From assembly GCA_009103225.1 (NCBI GenBank), contig RHPI01002503.1, positions 718,236 to 782,235 on the forward strand: a DNA stretch of 64,000 bases, written 5' to 3'. Of this stretch, positions 1-12,150 are shown in pieces. The position numbers and the translations under genes are program-made. The stretch is from Chlorokybus atmophyticus. Its lineage: Eukaryota; Streptophyta; Chlorokybophyceae; Chlorokybales; Chlorokybaceae. A model generated the notes under the pieces. The model was not told where the DNA came from. It saw only the letters and a list, made by a program, of their open reading frames with translations, and made no database searches. Within the stretch, counting starts at the first letter, position 1. Every line of letters begins with the position of its first letter.

Positions 1-825
1 TCTGGGGCAGTGGCTGTATACAGAACACAGAGTTCAGTTCAACAATTGGTATTAACACAATGCAGGTAGCAAACGGCCACTTGCCGATGACAGCGATGAA
101 GAACTATACGGCACAAAAAAGGTGTGCGTGCATTGACCATTGCAACAGTTATGCGGGCCGGAGCATGCGCGTTGACTGCATGTGTTGCGGGCTTTCTTCT
201 TGTATCGTAACATGCAGTCAAGTTAGTGTTGCACGGTTGCATGCAGATTGCGGTTCCAGAGGACTTCGCGGCAAAAGCTGATCATGCAACAACCACAATT
301 CTGAGTCTACGAGCGAGGTATGTCAGGCTGATAGCTTGTAAGCAGTCTGTAACTAGCAAGTAGTAACAATGATTATAATGATAACAATATGAAGGTTCTA
401 TAATGGTATTGATATGAAGGTTATATAACCAGGATGGTGAAAGATTGTTTCATGTGGAGTGGATGCTGGTCTTGTTGCTTGGCTGCTTGTACATAACGTA
501 AGGTGCTGCATTCTGCTGATGTGTATCTATGTCATTGTAGTTGCGCACGAGGGCACTCTTGCGACATCTTGTTACTTTCATACCACTTGTGTGTCAATGG
601 TCAGCATGTCTTGCATCTGAGCATTTTTGTTGTTTGTGCTTTGCAATCTGCACGAGTGACAAAAAGCGATTGCATGCAGTTTAAGCGAAAAGGAAGGCAC
701 AATAGCGCAACTGCAGGTATGTTGCAATGCTGTTGCTATCGATGATGCATCATGACCCTTCTCTCAATAGCTGGCAAGCGTGTTGATGACTGCTACCAAG
801 ATGATGTTGTTTCCCTTCAAACAAG
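1..825. other. Upstream region of FIP37-like gene, no supported gene
   Basis: Short open frames occur on both strands but none shows a recognisable motif or a consistent splice pattern. The first exon and start codon of the FIP37-like gene that begins to be readable at 826 probably lie here or left of the window. I could not place them. Confidence 0.4.
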
Positions 826-2567
<1,742 letters not shown>

Positions 2568-3030
2568 TTGTTATGCCAACCTGTGCCCGTTGTCGTTCTC
2601 TCCCTTATGGATGCGTTGCATGATGCAGTGGGTGCCAAAGTGCCTGTGCATGCCATGTCATGTTGATGCAGTCATTACTCTGCGCCGTCGGACGCTATGT
2701 GATTATGCCTGTCATTGCGAAATAACACAACAGGTACAAGCACATGCCCAGTGAGTTGCATCCGTCATTCCGTGTGGCTCATTATCACAGAGACTCTAGA
2801 TATTGGCAAAGAGTTTCGTGGGTTCCAGTCCATACCTTTGATAACTGGAGTGCTGTTTTTACAAAGCAGACTTTCCTATGCGTGAGTATGTGCGTACAGT
2901 TTCTCCCTAAGGCAAAGCGTGAACGCAGCACACTCAACGACATCAGCACTCGCACGCACACAAAAGCAACGTTTCCAAGCACAACTTGACTACTCATTCA
3001 CTACAGCCGCAACAGACAAAACATTACTCC
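2568..3030. other. Intergenic region between convergent genes
   Basis: Lies between the stop codons of the FIP37-like gene (+) and the CFAP73/CCDC42 gene (-), so it should hold both 3' untranslated regions. I saw no further gene and no certain polyadenylation signal. Confidence 0.5.
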
Positions 3031-5124
3031 TTATCCAACAACAGCCGCTGCGACAGCAGCAGTCTTGGCCGGTAGGCTTGCCTTCACCTCCCCTCCTACT
3101 CCTCCACCTCGCCCGCCCCCGCCGCTGTTGGTCTTGACGATCTCCACGAGGTCACCCATGAAGTCGCCGATCACTGTGAGCTGGTCCACCGTGTTCTGGT
3201 GGTCAGGATGCGACACCTGGAGAACAACAAGTTGGTGAGTGGGTGGGAGTGATGTTCGGGTGGGAGGGTGAGAGGGTGGGAGGGTGGGAGCTGACCTTGC
3301 TTCTCTGCTTGCAGCGGGCGAAGAGGTTCTCTGTTGCCATGCAGATGCAACCGAGCTCGCGGGTCTTGGATGAGGCGGCACCGAGCGCGGCATCTCTCCT
3401 CGCCTGTGAAAGAGGAGTGGAAAATGATTCAGCAGCCAGCATGTCTGGAATGCATGGCAGGTGGTTGAAACTTGGCGTGCCTGTGCGCCGGCAGCTTCTC
3501 GTTCCCGGTGCTCCAGCTCCTTCTTCAGCCTTGACACGGTGTTGTTGAGGCTGAGGATCTCATCCATCTTCACCTTGGAGTAGGCCTGTGCACAATAACA
3601 ACAGCAGCATACCTAGTCAGATACCACCCACACCCACACCCACACCCACCCACTTCCACACCCACACCTGCATCTCAGCGCGTAGCTCCTCGCACATGGC
3701 GGAGCACTCCGCCGCGCGTGCGGTGAGGTCCCCGTTGGCAGCCTCAAGCGTGGCGTGGCGCAGCAGGAGGTCGTTGATCTCGTGGTACTCATCTGCCGCC
3801 TCAAGCACAGACTCCAGAAACTGCACCAGTGAGCAAGTGAGTGAGCGAGTGAGTGAGAGACTGAGTGAATGATTCAGTGACTGAGTGAATAAGTAAGCGA
3901 GTGATTGATTGTAATGTCTCAAGACAAAAGAGTCTCATATAATATCAATCACCTTCTGGTAGCGCATGTTTTGTTCGACGATGTTGCTGGTAGCCAGTCG
4001 CTCCCCCTTGAGGTCCTCCAGCTGCGCCTCCAGACGCTCGATCTCGGACTCCTTTTGGAGACGCACCTTCACCTCGTCCTGGGCCTTCTTCTCCGCACGC
4101 GTGCGCTTGGAATCGTTCTCCTACAAGACAACCACACACACAGTAGTGAGCGTTGAGTGTACGTGTGCAGGTTTCTGTGCGTCCTTGTGCTTGCGCGCCT
4201 GCGCGCGTGCGTGTGTGTGTATGCGTGTACGTGTGTGCGCGCGCGCGCGCGTGCGAGTGGTGTGAGTAAGGCAGTGCAATCAATACACAGTAGCGTCGGT
4301 CATCCCACCCACTTGCAGAAACTTCGAGAATCGTATGAGCGATTCCTGCAGCTCCAGGTCCTTCTTCTTGAGCCCTTCCTCGCGTCGTCGGAACACCTCC
4401 TCCTTGCGCGAGAAGTCCTCCTTCTGGGAGTCCAGCGCCGCCTGCACCTCGAACATCTGACGACGCTTCTCGAGGAGACGGGTGGCGGGGGTCACTTGCT
4501 CCAGCACCAGGGTGTGGTGGGGCCTGGGGACACAAGACACATACACACACACACAATAGTGGGTTGCGTGAGGTGGTAAAGTTTGTAGTTGTTGTGTCAC
4601 ATGAGAGATGCTTTACTGTGTGTTGTATTGTCACAACTAATCGCGTTGCTACTAGTAGTTGTGGAAAGGCTTGGAAAGTTGTGCGGCTGGACAGAGGAAT
4701 GCAGTTGAAAGAGCGTGCTACAACGGTTGATGGAGACTGTGAGTACAGGATAAAACATTATTGAAATTGAGCTGGGTACTGATCTCAATCCTGGCATTGC
4801 CTGGGTTTCCCAGCGCACGCACGTACTCACGCTGGTTACACTATGTCAATCTGTTCCTTGGTGTGCTCGACCCAGCAGTCTCAGGGTTGTCTTTTGGGCA
4901 CAGACATGTGAACAAAGCCCATGCTAGAGGTACTCTTCACCCCTTGGCATGTGTGCGTGCGCAGAATTGTGTAGAGTAGATTATCACTCTGTTACAGAGA
5001 TCATTACAAATCCAACACCTTCCAGGCTTGTTCGTAAAACAATCATGGAAATCACAACACTGCATCCACACAGTTCAACTCACTTGCGCGGAGGCGCAGG
5101 AGTGGCGGAGTCCACCGCCGCCAT
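3031..5124 (-). CDS. CFAP73: CFAP73/CCDC42-family (DUF4200) ciliary coiled-coil protein
   Basis: Axonemal coiled-coil protein. In Chlamydomonas the CFAP73 member (MIA2) works with CFAP100 to tune inner dynein arms; CCDC42 is the sperm/centriolar relative. Seven exons on the minus strand: 5124-5084, 4523-4313, 4120-3953, 3820-3668, 3585-3472, 3403-3296 and 3216-3031. They add up to 981 nt (326 aa plus stop) with consistent phases. The diagnostic block begins TPATRLLEKRRQMFEVQAAL and continues with a stretch containing FRRREEGLKKKDLELQ, then ESLIRFSKFLQENDSKR, the DUF4200 signature. Heptads follow to about residue 280, then a Gly/Ala-rich tail. The start ATG at 5124 lies in a short 41-nt exon followed by a 560-bp first intron. 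It shows that the organism builds motile cilia. CFAP73 versus CCDC42 cannot be decided by eye. Confidence 0.88.
4524..5083 (-). other. Large first intron of the CFAP73/CCDC42 gene
   Basis: Bounded by donor AA|GTGAGT on the minus strand and acceptor CCCCAG. I see no open frame with recognisable content and no mobile element in it. Confidence 0.6.
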
Positions 5125-6300
5125 GGTGGTAACTTTGATCTGACAATGTTTCGGGTTTGCAGCAGCAGCAATATTAGGCGTACTCCAAGTCGGTTCTCAC
5201 CGCCGCCGCCGATGCTGCCGCCCCTAAGCGCCACGTGTCACCCTCTGTCGCTGAGCACTAGTCACGTGACATTGGGGTGTAGCGCACAAGGCTTGTGCGC
5301 CACGGCACAGCTTGTGCGAGTCAGAACTTCTCAGTCCAAACAACCCTAAAACCCTAAAAGTTTCAGGCTAAAAACCAACACAAACAAAAAAAGCAACAAG
5401 TGGACAAAGTGGTCGACGGATCTGCTACTGGCTTTGCCACCTGGCAGTGCTTGTGGAGGTGGAGGTGGCGGCGGTGTCGGTGTCGGTGTCGGTTGTGGTT
5501 GCTGGGGTGGTTGTTGTAGCAGTTAGCAATTCTTGTACATTTGAACGTGCTTGACTTGAGGTCGTTTGCGGTACTTGCTGGCTGCGCACGCCTGCTGCAA
5601 GCTGCTGCTTTGGGCTGCGTGAAAAGCTGTGCTTCAAAAAGCTGGCAGAGCTTCTAGCTTCGCTTGCTGCGAGCATTGCTATTGTTGAAGCCTGGGACCT
5701 CTGAGGAGCTGTAAAAACAGAAGCAGTCGAGCGTAACGAGGGCACATGCGTTGAGGTAGGCTTACCCGAAGCTGTCAACAACACTGATGGTGATTTTGAC
5801 TGCATAAGCTCCGTTGTAGAGTTGACGCACCAGCCTACACCGCCCAAGAGCATTGCGCTAGCTGTTACCGACACAAAGTTTGTTTCACGCATGAGTAGCA
5901 AGCACCGTTCTGTCACCACACCCGATGAAGCATTTTCCGTTTTCGGCTCGTGAGTGCGGTTGCAACCTTACGCATTTGGCTCTGCTTGCGAAAGCTGTGT
6001 CCAAAGCATACACACACACAACGCGGTGAACCCAAGATCTTCTGCCTTTGGTACTGGATGCAGCTGTTTCACACACTTGTTCCGCGTTGGAAAGCATGCA
6101 GCTTTTGGGAACAACTACGGCTTTGCATGCATTCTCCTCGTACCGCAGTCGAGCATGCCGTGTTGAACAGGCAGGCTGCCCTGCTTCAATCTCACTTGCA
6201 GTGTCCATGCGTGACAGAAGGTCGCCACCTGGAGCTTGGCACTTAGGCATAGTTGCAGGATGTGAGCGCGTGAGCTGAAGCAGGCACTTAAACAGCAAAC
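5125..6300. promoter_or_regulatory. Divergent upstream region between CFAP73/CCDC42 and NT-C2 genes
   Basis: The flanking genes start head to head at 5124 (-) and 6301 (+). Features seen are a 9-bp inverted repeat GCGCACAAG/CTTGTGCGC near 5282-5300 and two CCCTAAAA units at 5344-5359, which match the plant telo-box AAACCCTAA. The minus strand also has two long overlapping open frames (6298-5885 and 5919-5425) with Ser/Thr/Ala-rich composition. I could not join them in phase, so a small extra gene here is possible but unproven. Confidence 0.45.
5425..5919 (-). CDS. Possible hypothetical protein, Ser/Thr/Ala-rich
   Basis: An open frame of 164 codons on the minus strand with a low-complexity Thr/Asp/Ser C terminus. 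A second frame lies just upstream (6298-5885) and could be its 5' exon, but the donors I tried give a stop or a phase clash. No domain is recognised. It may be untranslated DNA in the promoter region. Confidence 0.2.
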   Translation of the reverse strand: MVTERCLLLMRETNFVSVTASAMLLGGVGWCVNSTTELMQSKSPSVLLTASGKPTSTHVPSLRSTASVFTAPQRSQASTIAMLAASEARSSASFLKHSFSRSPKQQLAAGVRSQQVPQTTSSQARSNVQELLTATTTTPATTTDTDTDTAATSTSTSTARWQSQ

Positions 6301-9300
6301 ATGTTTAAGAGCGCGAAGCGTTCTCTTGCTGGCAAAAAGGGCCTGAAGTTCCAGTTTGACGTCGTCATCACCCGCGCGTACTCCGTGATCCCAGGCACAA
6401 CAGCTCTGCAGGTGAAGCTCATTGCTCTTTCAGCAATTGATCCAAAGGATAGGCCATTGTACTTGACTGGTTGAAATCTTGCGTTTGCATGCAGGTTGTG
6501 TGGAAGAGAGGGCCCAAAGTTGCTTCAACAAGGTCAGTTGATTGCAAGAAACATATGAGTTGCAGTAAAAGATGCCCGCTCAAGGCCACCGTGCATGTAG
6601 GCACGAATAATGAGTGCCGCTAATGCAGAGTTGCGCCAGTCAACAATGGCGAGGCGATCTGGAAAGAGACCCTTTCCATGCTCGTGACGCTGTACAGGGA
6701 CACGCGCACAGGAAGGTTCGATGAAAAATCGTGCACCTTCAGTGTCCGGGAGGTAAGGGTGCATGTGTTTCGGGTGATGATGAGCTGGGCGATCATGGTT
6801 ACCAGAGTGTGTTATGTGTTATGTTTTTCGTGTTACTGTTGTCAATGTATAGTTTGACTGCAGATTTCCAAAAAGAAGGACAAGGGGTATGGTGAAGTGC
6901 AGCTTGATCTGGCCCAGGTGGCGATCAGCAACGAGTCAAGCCCGCCATCCGCAAAGCGACTGCCCTTGAGATCTGGGTCCAAGAACCTGCCCACGCATAT
7001 CGAGGTGGGTACAGTAGCAACCATCATTGTTGGATGATGGTTGAGTTTGTAGCAAAGCGCGATGTGTGTTGTGGGGTCTTCAGTTGCTTTATCATTGCAA
7101 TCATGGCAGGTCGAGATCCGATCACGATGGCTGGAGAATGCCAAATCCGGCGGCAGGTACGTGACTGATGAGCATCGAGTGTCACACACGGGAATTATTG
7201 CAAAAGGCACTAACACCAACATCACGTGCGCGTTGCAGGGACTCAGACAGCGACATCAGCGAGATGATGAGTGAGGCCAGCTTTGGTGATGACACAGAGG
7301 ACACATCGTCATCAAAACCGAGCCCCGCGCAGTCTTTCACGTCTCAGCGCAACATCAGCTCGCAGGGTCGCCAGCTCAGCGGCATCCATGAGGGAGCCAC
7401 TGAGGACCCGGAGGAGATTATGCTGTCGGACTCGAGCGATGAAGCGTTGAGACAAGCTGCTGCGGGCGTTGAGGAGAGCGCCGGGCCTTCAGGGTACAGC
7501 TCGACGAAAAGCTCTGTGAGAAGCACACCTGAACCGCGTTTCAACAACCCATCAGATACAGCCACGTCTGTTGCCGATCCAACCACAGCTGTTGCTGTAC
7601 CCGTGCTGAACATTGCCCCCTCTCAACGCTCCCTCGGACAGCCTTCTCCCAGCACCCCAAGCATGAGTACGCTCGCAGCGCAGCCGGTAAAAACAGAGAG
7701 CCCCGTGTATGCCCCATGGGACCGCACTGGAAGGTAATAGCCAGTGTTGATAGTTGTTGATTTAGATCATGGCTAAATCGTTGTGTGTGTGTGTTGCAGT
7801 CGGTTGGATGAGCCTGGCAGCCCTCTTAACGACTACAACAACCCGTTTGGAGCGCCAGCTGTTAATGCTGAACGCGATGCCCCTGTTAGTGCGTACAACC
7901 CAGTTGAAGCCACGCCGTCGACCCGCGAACCAACCAACCCTTTCGAGGAGGATTCAGAACCCAAAACAGAACCGGCAGCAGCACCTCTTCCCGTGACGCG
8001 AACCCCGTTGTTTGCAGCGAAGCCTCCTTTGCCGCCCGCAGCAGAGCCGTCGAACACCACGCCCTCAATGCGGGCAGCACCAGTAATCACGGCGCAGGCA
8101 ATGCCAGCAACACCTCCGCTTGCAGAAGAGCATAGAACAATGTCCCTGGAGAGCTTTTCGAGTGCCAGCTCCCAGCTGGACATGGAGTACGTGCCCCCGC
8201 CGTCGGCGAGAAGCTCCAACGACCGCTCCGCCGCGCTGGCAGAGCTGCGCAAGCGCGTGGCGGATCTACAGGGAGAGCTGTCGATGGCCGCGAGCAAGCT
8301 GGATGAAGCCAATGAGCGCGCAGGGGGATTGCAGGCACAGCTCGCTGCTGCTCAGCAAGTTACAGAAAAGGTGCAAGATTGAATCTGTACAGTTGCAATC
8401 TCATTGCAATCACAGGGAGAAGCATACGGACTGTGTGAACTGTGTGAATTTTTGTCATTCAGGCTGTGCGCAAAGCGGCTTCGACAGCGGCAGCAGAAGC
8501 AGCAAGCATCGAGCGGCAAGGCGCGGCGGATGCCCTGCGAGCGCAGCGCGAAGGCTATGAAGCCAAGATGCGGCAGGCACAAGCAGAAGCAGACAAGCAC
8601 CGCATTGACGTGGAGGTAACGCGCTGAGTAGTTGACTCGGGTCCGAGTCAACTACTCTACATTGTCGTGCTGACTTAAGTCTCACTTCACTGGACTTGCT
8701 CAGGAGCTACAGGCGCACTTGAGCGCGGCAGAGGGTGAGGTGGACAGCTTGCGGGCTGTTGTTGCCGCGCATAGAAGCAAAGAAGAGGAGTCTTTGAGGT
8801 CGACAGAGGTTGCCAACGGCTCGGTGAACGGGAGCCGTTCAGTGACTCCCATCGATGACGAGAAAGAAATTCTTATGGCGCAGATGAGGGAGCAGGTAAG
8901 AGTAGGCCCACGTACAAACTTGTGTTCTTGAACTGGAGAACAAGCTCACTGTGCTGTTTCTGCTTACCAGCTTGAGACACTGGTACAAGAGAAGTCGGAT
9001 GCGAAGCGCGAGTTGGTGCGCATGCAACACGAGAACAAGGCGTTGCGGGAGCGTGTTGCTATGTTAGAGCCCAGTGCCGACCGCTCTGCGCCGACCAACC
9101 AAGTCAGCGATGAAGAGTTCAACGCTGTTGTGGAAGAGCTAGAGGATCTAAGGCAAGCTGGTCCCATGTGTGGTTACGACGAGCCTTGTGGATGAGTTGG
9201 TTGTTTTGGTCTTATGAGTGTATTGCAACGCAGGGCACACTGTGAGCAGTTGGAGCACCTCCGTACATCCGATGCTATGGAGCAGGAGGGCGCGTTGCGG

Positions 9301-10304
9301 GAGCTGGCGAACTACAATGAAGTGAAAAGGCAACTGGCATTGAAAACAGATCAGTTGGCCAAGACAACTGCGCGATTCAATGAGGAGACTGGTGAGTAGG
9401 TGTGGTTGTGTGACTGCGGTGAGGGCCTTGTCCCAGCCACTTAGGCATGTACCACCTGCGCCTTTGCTCAATTAGTTGTGCTTTGCAGAAACGTTGGGTC
9501 TCGAGTTGTACGCTGCACAATCAAAGGTACATTATTGACATTGTGCGGCCTTTTGGCTTCAATCAACCCTGGTTTTGGTCGTTGCTCTGTTGCTGCTTGA
9601 ACTGCTCTTACCTGGCCTTTCACCTTGCAGCTGAAACGCTATGAGGCATCAGAAGCAAAGCTACAGGAGCAGCTCTCTGCACTCCAAAGGAATGGCAAGC
9701 ATGAGGCTGATGACAAGACAAGCAGGCACGGAGTTTTGTCCACCTGCTTGGCTTTATACTCTGTCAAGTAACTTGTAGCTGACGTTTTTCAATGACGTTA
9801 TTGCACAGCAGCCGACTGCAGGAACTGGAGCAAGAGTTGATACATGCAAAGATGAGCTCCGCGGTAAGGGTTGTTTGCAGTCGTGATGTAGTGTCAATCG
9901 CATCATTTCTAAGGCACAGAGGCAGTTTGGTAGTACTCTGCTGCTTATACGCTGATGCTACATTGCTCATCAGAACCACCCGTCATGCGTGCCGATCAAC
10001 AGTTACAGTTGTTTGGCTAAATGAGGGGTGCACATACCGGCTCAACTGTTGCCAAACATGTCTCATGTTGTTGGGGTGTTTCTTTCAAAACAGGAGGCGC
10101 AGTACCAGCTTGATAGCATGAAGATGGAGATGCAGAAGTCGAGAGCAAAGAACCTAGCTCTGGCTAAAAAGATGACTGCTTTGGAGGTAATGTGACGATT
10201 TTGTTGATCAACTTCGTCCACCTCCGTTCATGCAAGTCGCAATGGTATTGACACGCATGCATACACAGGTGCAGCTTGTGCAGAAGACAGCTGCTGCCAA
10301 ATGA
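6301..10304 (+). CDS. NT-C2 domain / coiled-coil protein (PMI1/EHBP1/EEIG type)
   Basis: The first 150 residues or so form an N-terminal C2 (NT-C2) domain, the membrane-binding module found in EHBP1 and EEIG1 of animals and PMI1 of plants. Visible markers: KFQFDVVITRAYSVIPGTT, VVWKRGPK, EAIWKETLSMLVTLYRDTRT and FDEKSCTFSVRE. Sixteen exons fit: 6301-6411, 6495-6532, 6629-6752, 6864-7004, 7110-7156, 7239-7733, 7800-8370, 8463-8615, 8704-8895, 8971-9152, 9234-9391, 9489-9526, 9631-about 9725, 9809-9863, 10094-10186 and 10269-10304 (about 842 aa). The middle (about 150-460) is Ser/Pro/Glu-rich and carries two NPF motifs, the ligand of EH domains. From about 465 to the end it is coiled coil. The exon after 9152 seems to use a GC donor, and the end of the exon starting at 9631 is uncertain. 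Likely a membrane or cytoskeleton linker; the exact orthologue is not decided. Confidence 0.82.
8626..8657. repeat. 15-bp perfect palindrome in an intron of the NT-C2 gene
   Basis: GAGTAGTTGACTCGG at 8626-8640 and its exact reverse complement at 8643-8657 with a 2-nt loop, starting 10 bases after the donor of the intron that follows exon 8463-8615. Confidence 0.85.
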
Positions 10305-11312
10305 ACAGGAGTAGTGGCTTGTTGAACATTGCAGGAGCTGGTGGTCTGGTGTAATGTCCAGGCGTACTGTACTGTGCAGCACTTATATTGGACAACCTAG
10401 CAGTCTGGCATGCGGGGCCTCATTGGCTCTGGACCCAGAATTGCTTGTGCGAGTCTGGACATGCGTTGCGAGCCTAGACAATGCCGTGTTGCTGCAGGTG
10501 TACAGAACCACATACGCACTTGGCATGTTGCAAGTGCATTGGCTTTATGCTGCCTGCAAAAGGTGTGTTACTTTCATTGCACACGCGATCACTGGGCGCA
10601 GCGGTGCAGCTTTCATTTTGTCTAACTCGCTTCTGTCTACACTCCCGACCAGTTAGAACGGACTAAGCCTCAGCCCGTTCAACAAAGTTGTCGCTTACAG
10701 AGCCATAAGCTGGGGTAATAACTGTGTGCCAAGTGACGTGTGCTCCACTACTAGCATAGGCAATGGCAGTTCAGTAGCACAAGCATATGGTATTCAATCC
10801 TTCCATGGAGATAGGCCTCAGCCTCCACCAGTGACCGACACTTTCTGCAAACTGTGCCATTGTGTGCAAAGTCTCTGAAGCATGCAACGGCTCTCTTGCA
10901 CATGCGTAACAGAAATGCTACTCATGTCGCCTATCGGTGGCCAAGCATGCAAAACAGCCGTTTGCATCCAGTAAGCACCCATGCAAGCACTAAAGTATCG
11001 CATGCATCAGCGCATTGGACAACAATGAACTTTGCAGCATATACAACAAAGACAACAATGAATTGTACAGTGTCTCATCACCAGACAGGTGAAGAGGTTT
11101 GGGGGTGTAGCTGTTGACACGCGTCTCTCAGCGCAGGAGTGCACTATCCCAGCATTGCCAGTCAGCAGGTTCGTCGTGGTCTCTACCAACGTGCTGGTGC
11201 TCAACAGCTCTAAGGAGAGGAGTTCCCTCACAAGACTGGCAAGGTCTTACCATCAAGCAGCAAAACAAACACAACACGACACGACCTTGTGACAAAAACA
11301 ACTAAAACACCC
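10305..11312. other. Intergenic region without supported gene
   Basis: Lies between the NT-C2 gene stop and the AHSA1-type gene stop (convergent). The short open frames show no coherent coding signal. Confidence 0.5.
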
Positions 11313-11993
11313 TCATGCGCATTGGGCGAGATACTCCTCTAGCTGGTCAAATGTGCCAGCGAAACCCTGCTCCAAGTTGCTCCGAATGTCTTTGAAGAAT
11401 TTAGCCTCGGCCTCAGTGGCATTTAGGGGCCGAGCTCTTAGCGTCATGAGGGTAGTGGGGGTGCCATTGTCCTCGTCCTCCAGCGTCAGGCTATCTAGCA
11501 CCTCCATCGGCCACTCCTGGCTGAAGGGCGCCCTAGCGGCAGCGTCTCCCGTCTCATCCGTGTACGAGTACACAAAGTCAATCCTACGGGGCGGTTCAAC
11601 CTCCCTGTAGACAAAGCGACCCCACACGTCCTGGTCCCCGTGACGCATGCGATAGAGGAAAATGCCGCCAGGGCGGACGTCCGACTTCTCCACGTGGAGG
11701 GCGCAGCCTTTGGGACCCCACCACTGAGACAGGCGGTCGCCCTCGCTCCAGGCGCGGTAGACAAGCTCCAGGGGAGCACGCACAGACCGAGTGATGATAA
11801 GGTCCCAGGGGCCGTCCGCAGTCGCCTCCATCGCCATGGCTGACGCCGCCGTGCTCTGTGAGTCGCTGCGCAAGGATTTTGTTGCCTCTGATGCCGCCCT
11901 TTTTTGAACTGTACCTGCTGCAGCAGCTGGGTCAGCCGTACCAGTACCTGTCCGACACGATACGTGTGCCGCGGTGTACACAAAGTACTGCAT
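11313..11993 (-). CDS. AHSA1-like SRPBCC domain protein, intronless
   Basis: One uninterrupted frame of 226 codons. From about residue 58 it is a START/Bet v1-like (SRPBCC) fold of the AHSA1 (activator of Hsp90 ATPase, C-terminal) family: WDLIITRSVRAPLELVYRAW, SQWWGPKGC, VRPGGIFLYRM, RIDFVYSYTDETGD and a C-terminal helix with FDQLEEYLAQ. Proteins of this type are common in bacteria, bind hydrophobic ligands, and mostly have no proven reaction. The start may be the first ATG (11993) or the internal Met pair at about 11837, which would leave just the domain; the first 52 residues are Ala/Thr/Ser-rich and could be a transit peptide or leader. The lack of introns in an intron-dense region fits horizontal gain or retroposition. 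Confidence 0.82.
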   Translation of the reverse strand: MQYFVYTAAHVSCRTGTGTADPAAAAGTVQKRAASEATKSLRSDSQSTAASAMAMEATADGPWDLIITRSVRAPLELVYRAWSEGDRLSQWWGPKGCALHVEKSDVRPGGIFLYRMRHGDQDVWGRFVYREVEPPRRIDFVYSYTDETGDAAARAPFSQEWPMEVLDSLTLEDEDNGTPTTLMTLRARPLNATEAEAKFFKDIRSNLEQGFAGTFDQLEEYLAQCA

Positions 11994-12150
11994 TCATGCA
12001 GATACTTACATGTACGTAACAATGCTTGTGACAAGATCTCGACTTTTCCTTTCAACCTTGCATTATGGTAATTACAAAATCCAATGAACAAATGCATTGA
12101 CATAGACGGTAACATGGCTTATAAATTTACAGTATATTGCACACCAAGGT
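11994..12150. other. Short spacer upstream of the AHSA1-like gene
   Basis: Ends with ACCAAGGT at 12143-12150, the left target-site duplication of the hAT element. No gene seen. Confidence 0.5.

Noticed and set aside
5341-5360. Internal telomere
   Set aside because: Only two repeat units, flanked by ordinary sequence; a telo-box or chance is more likely.
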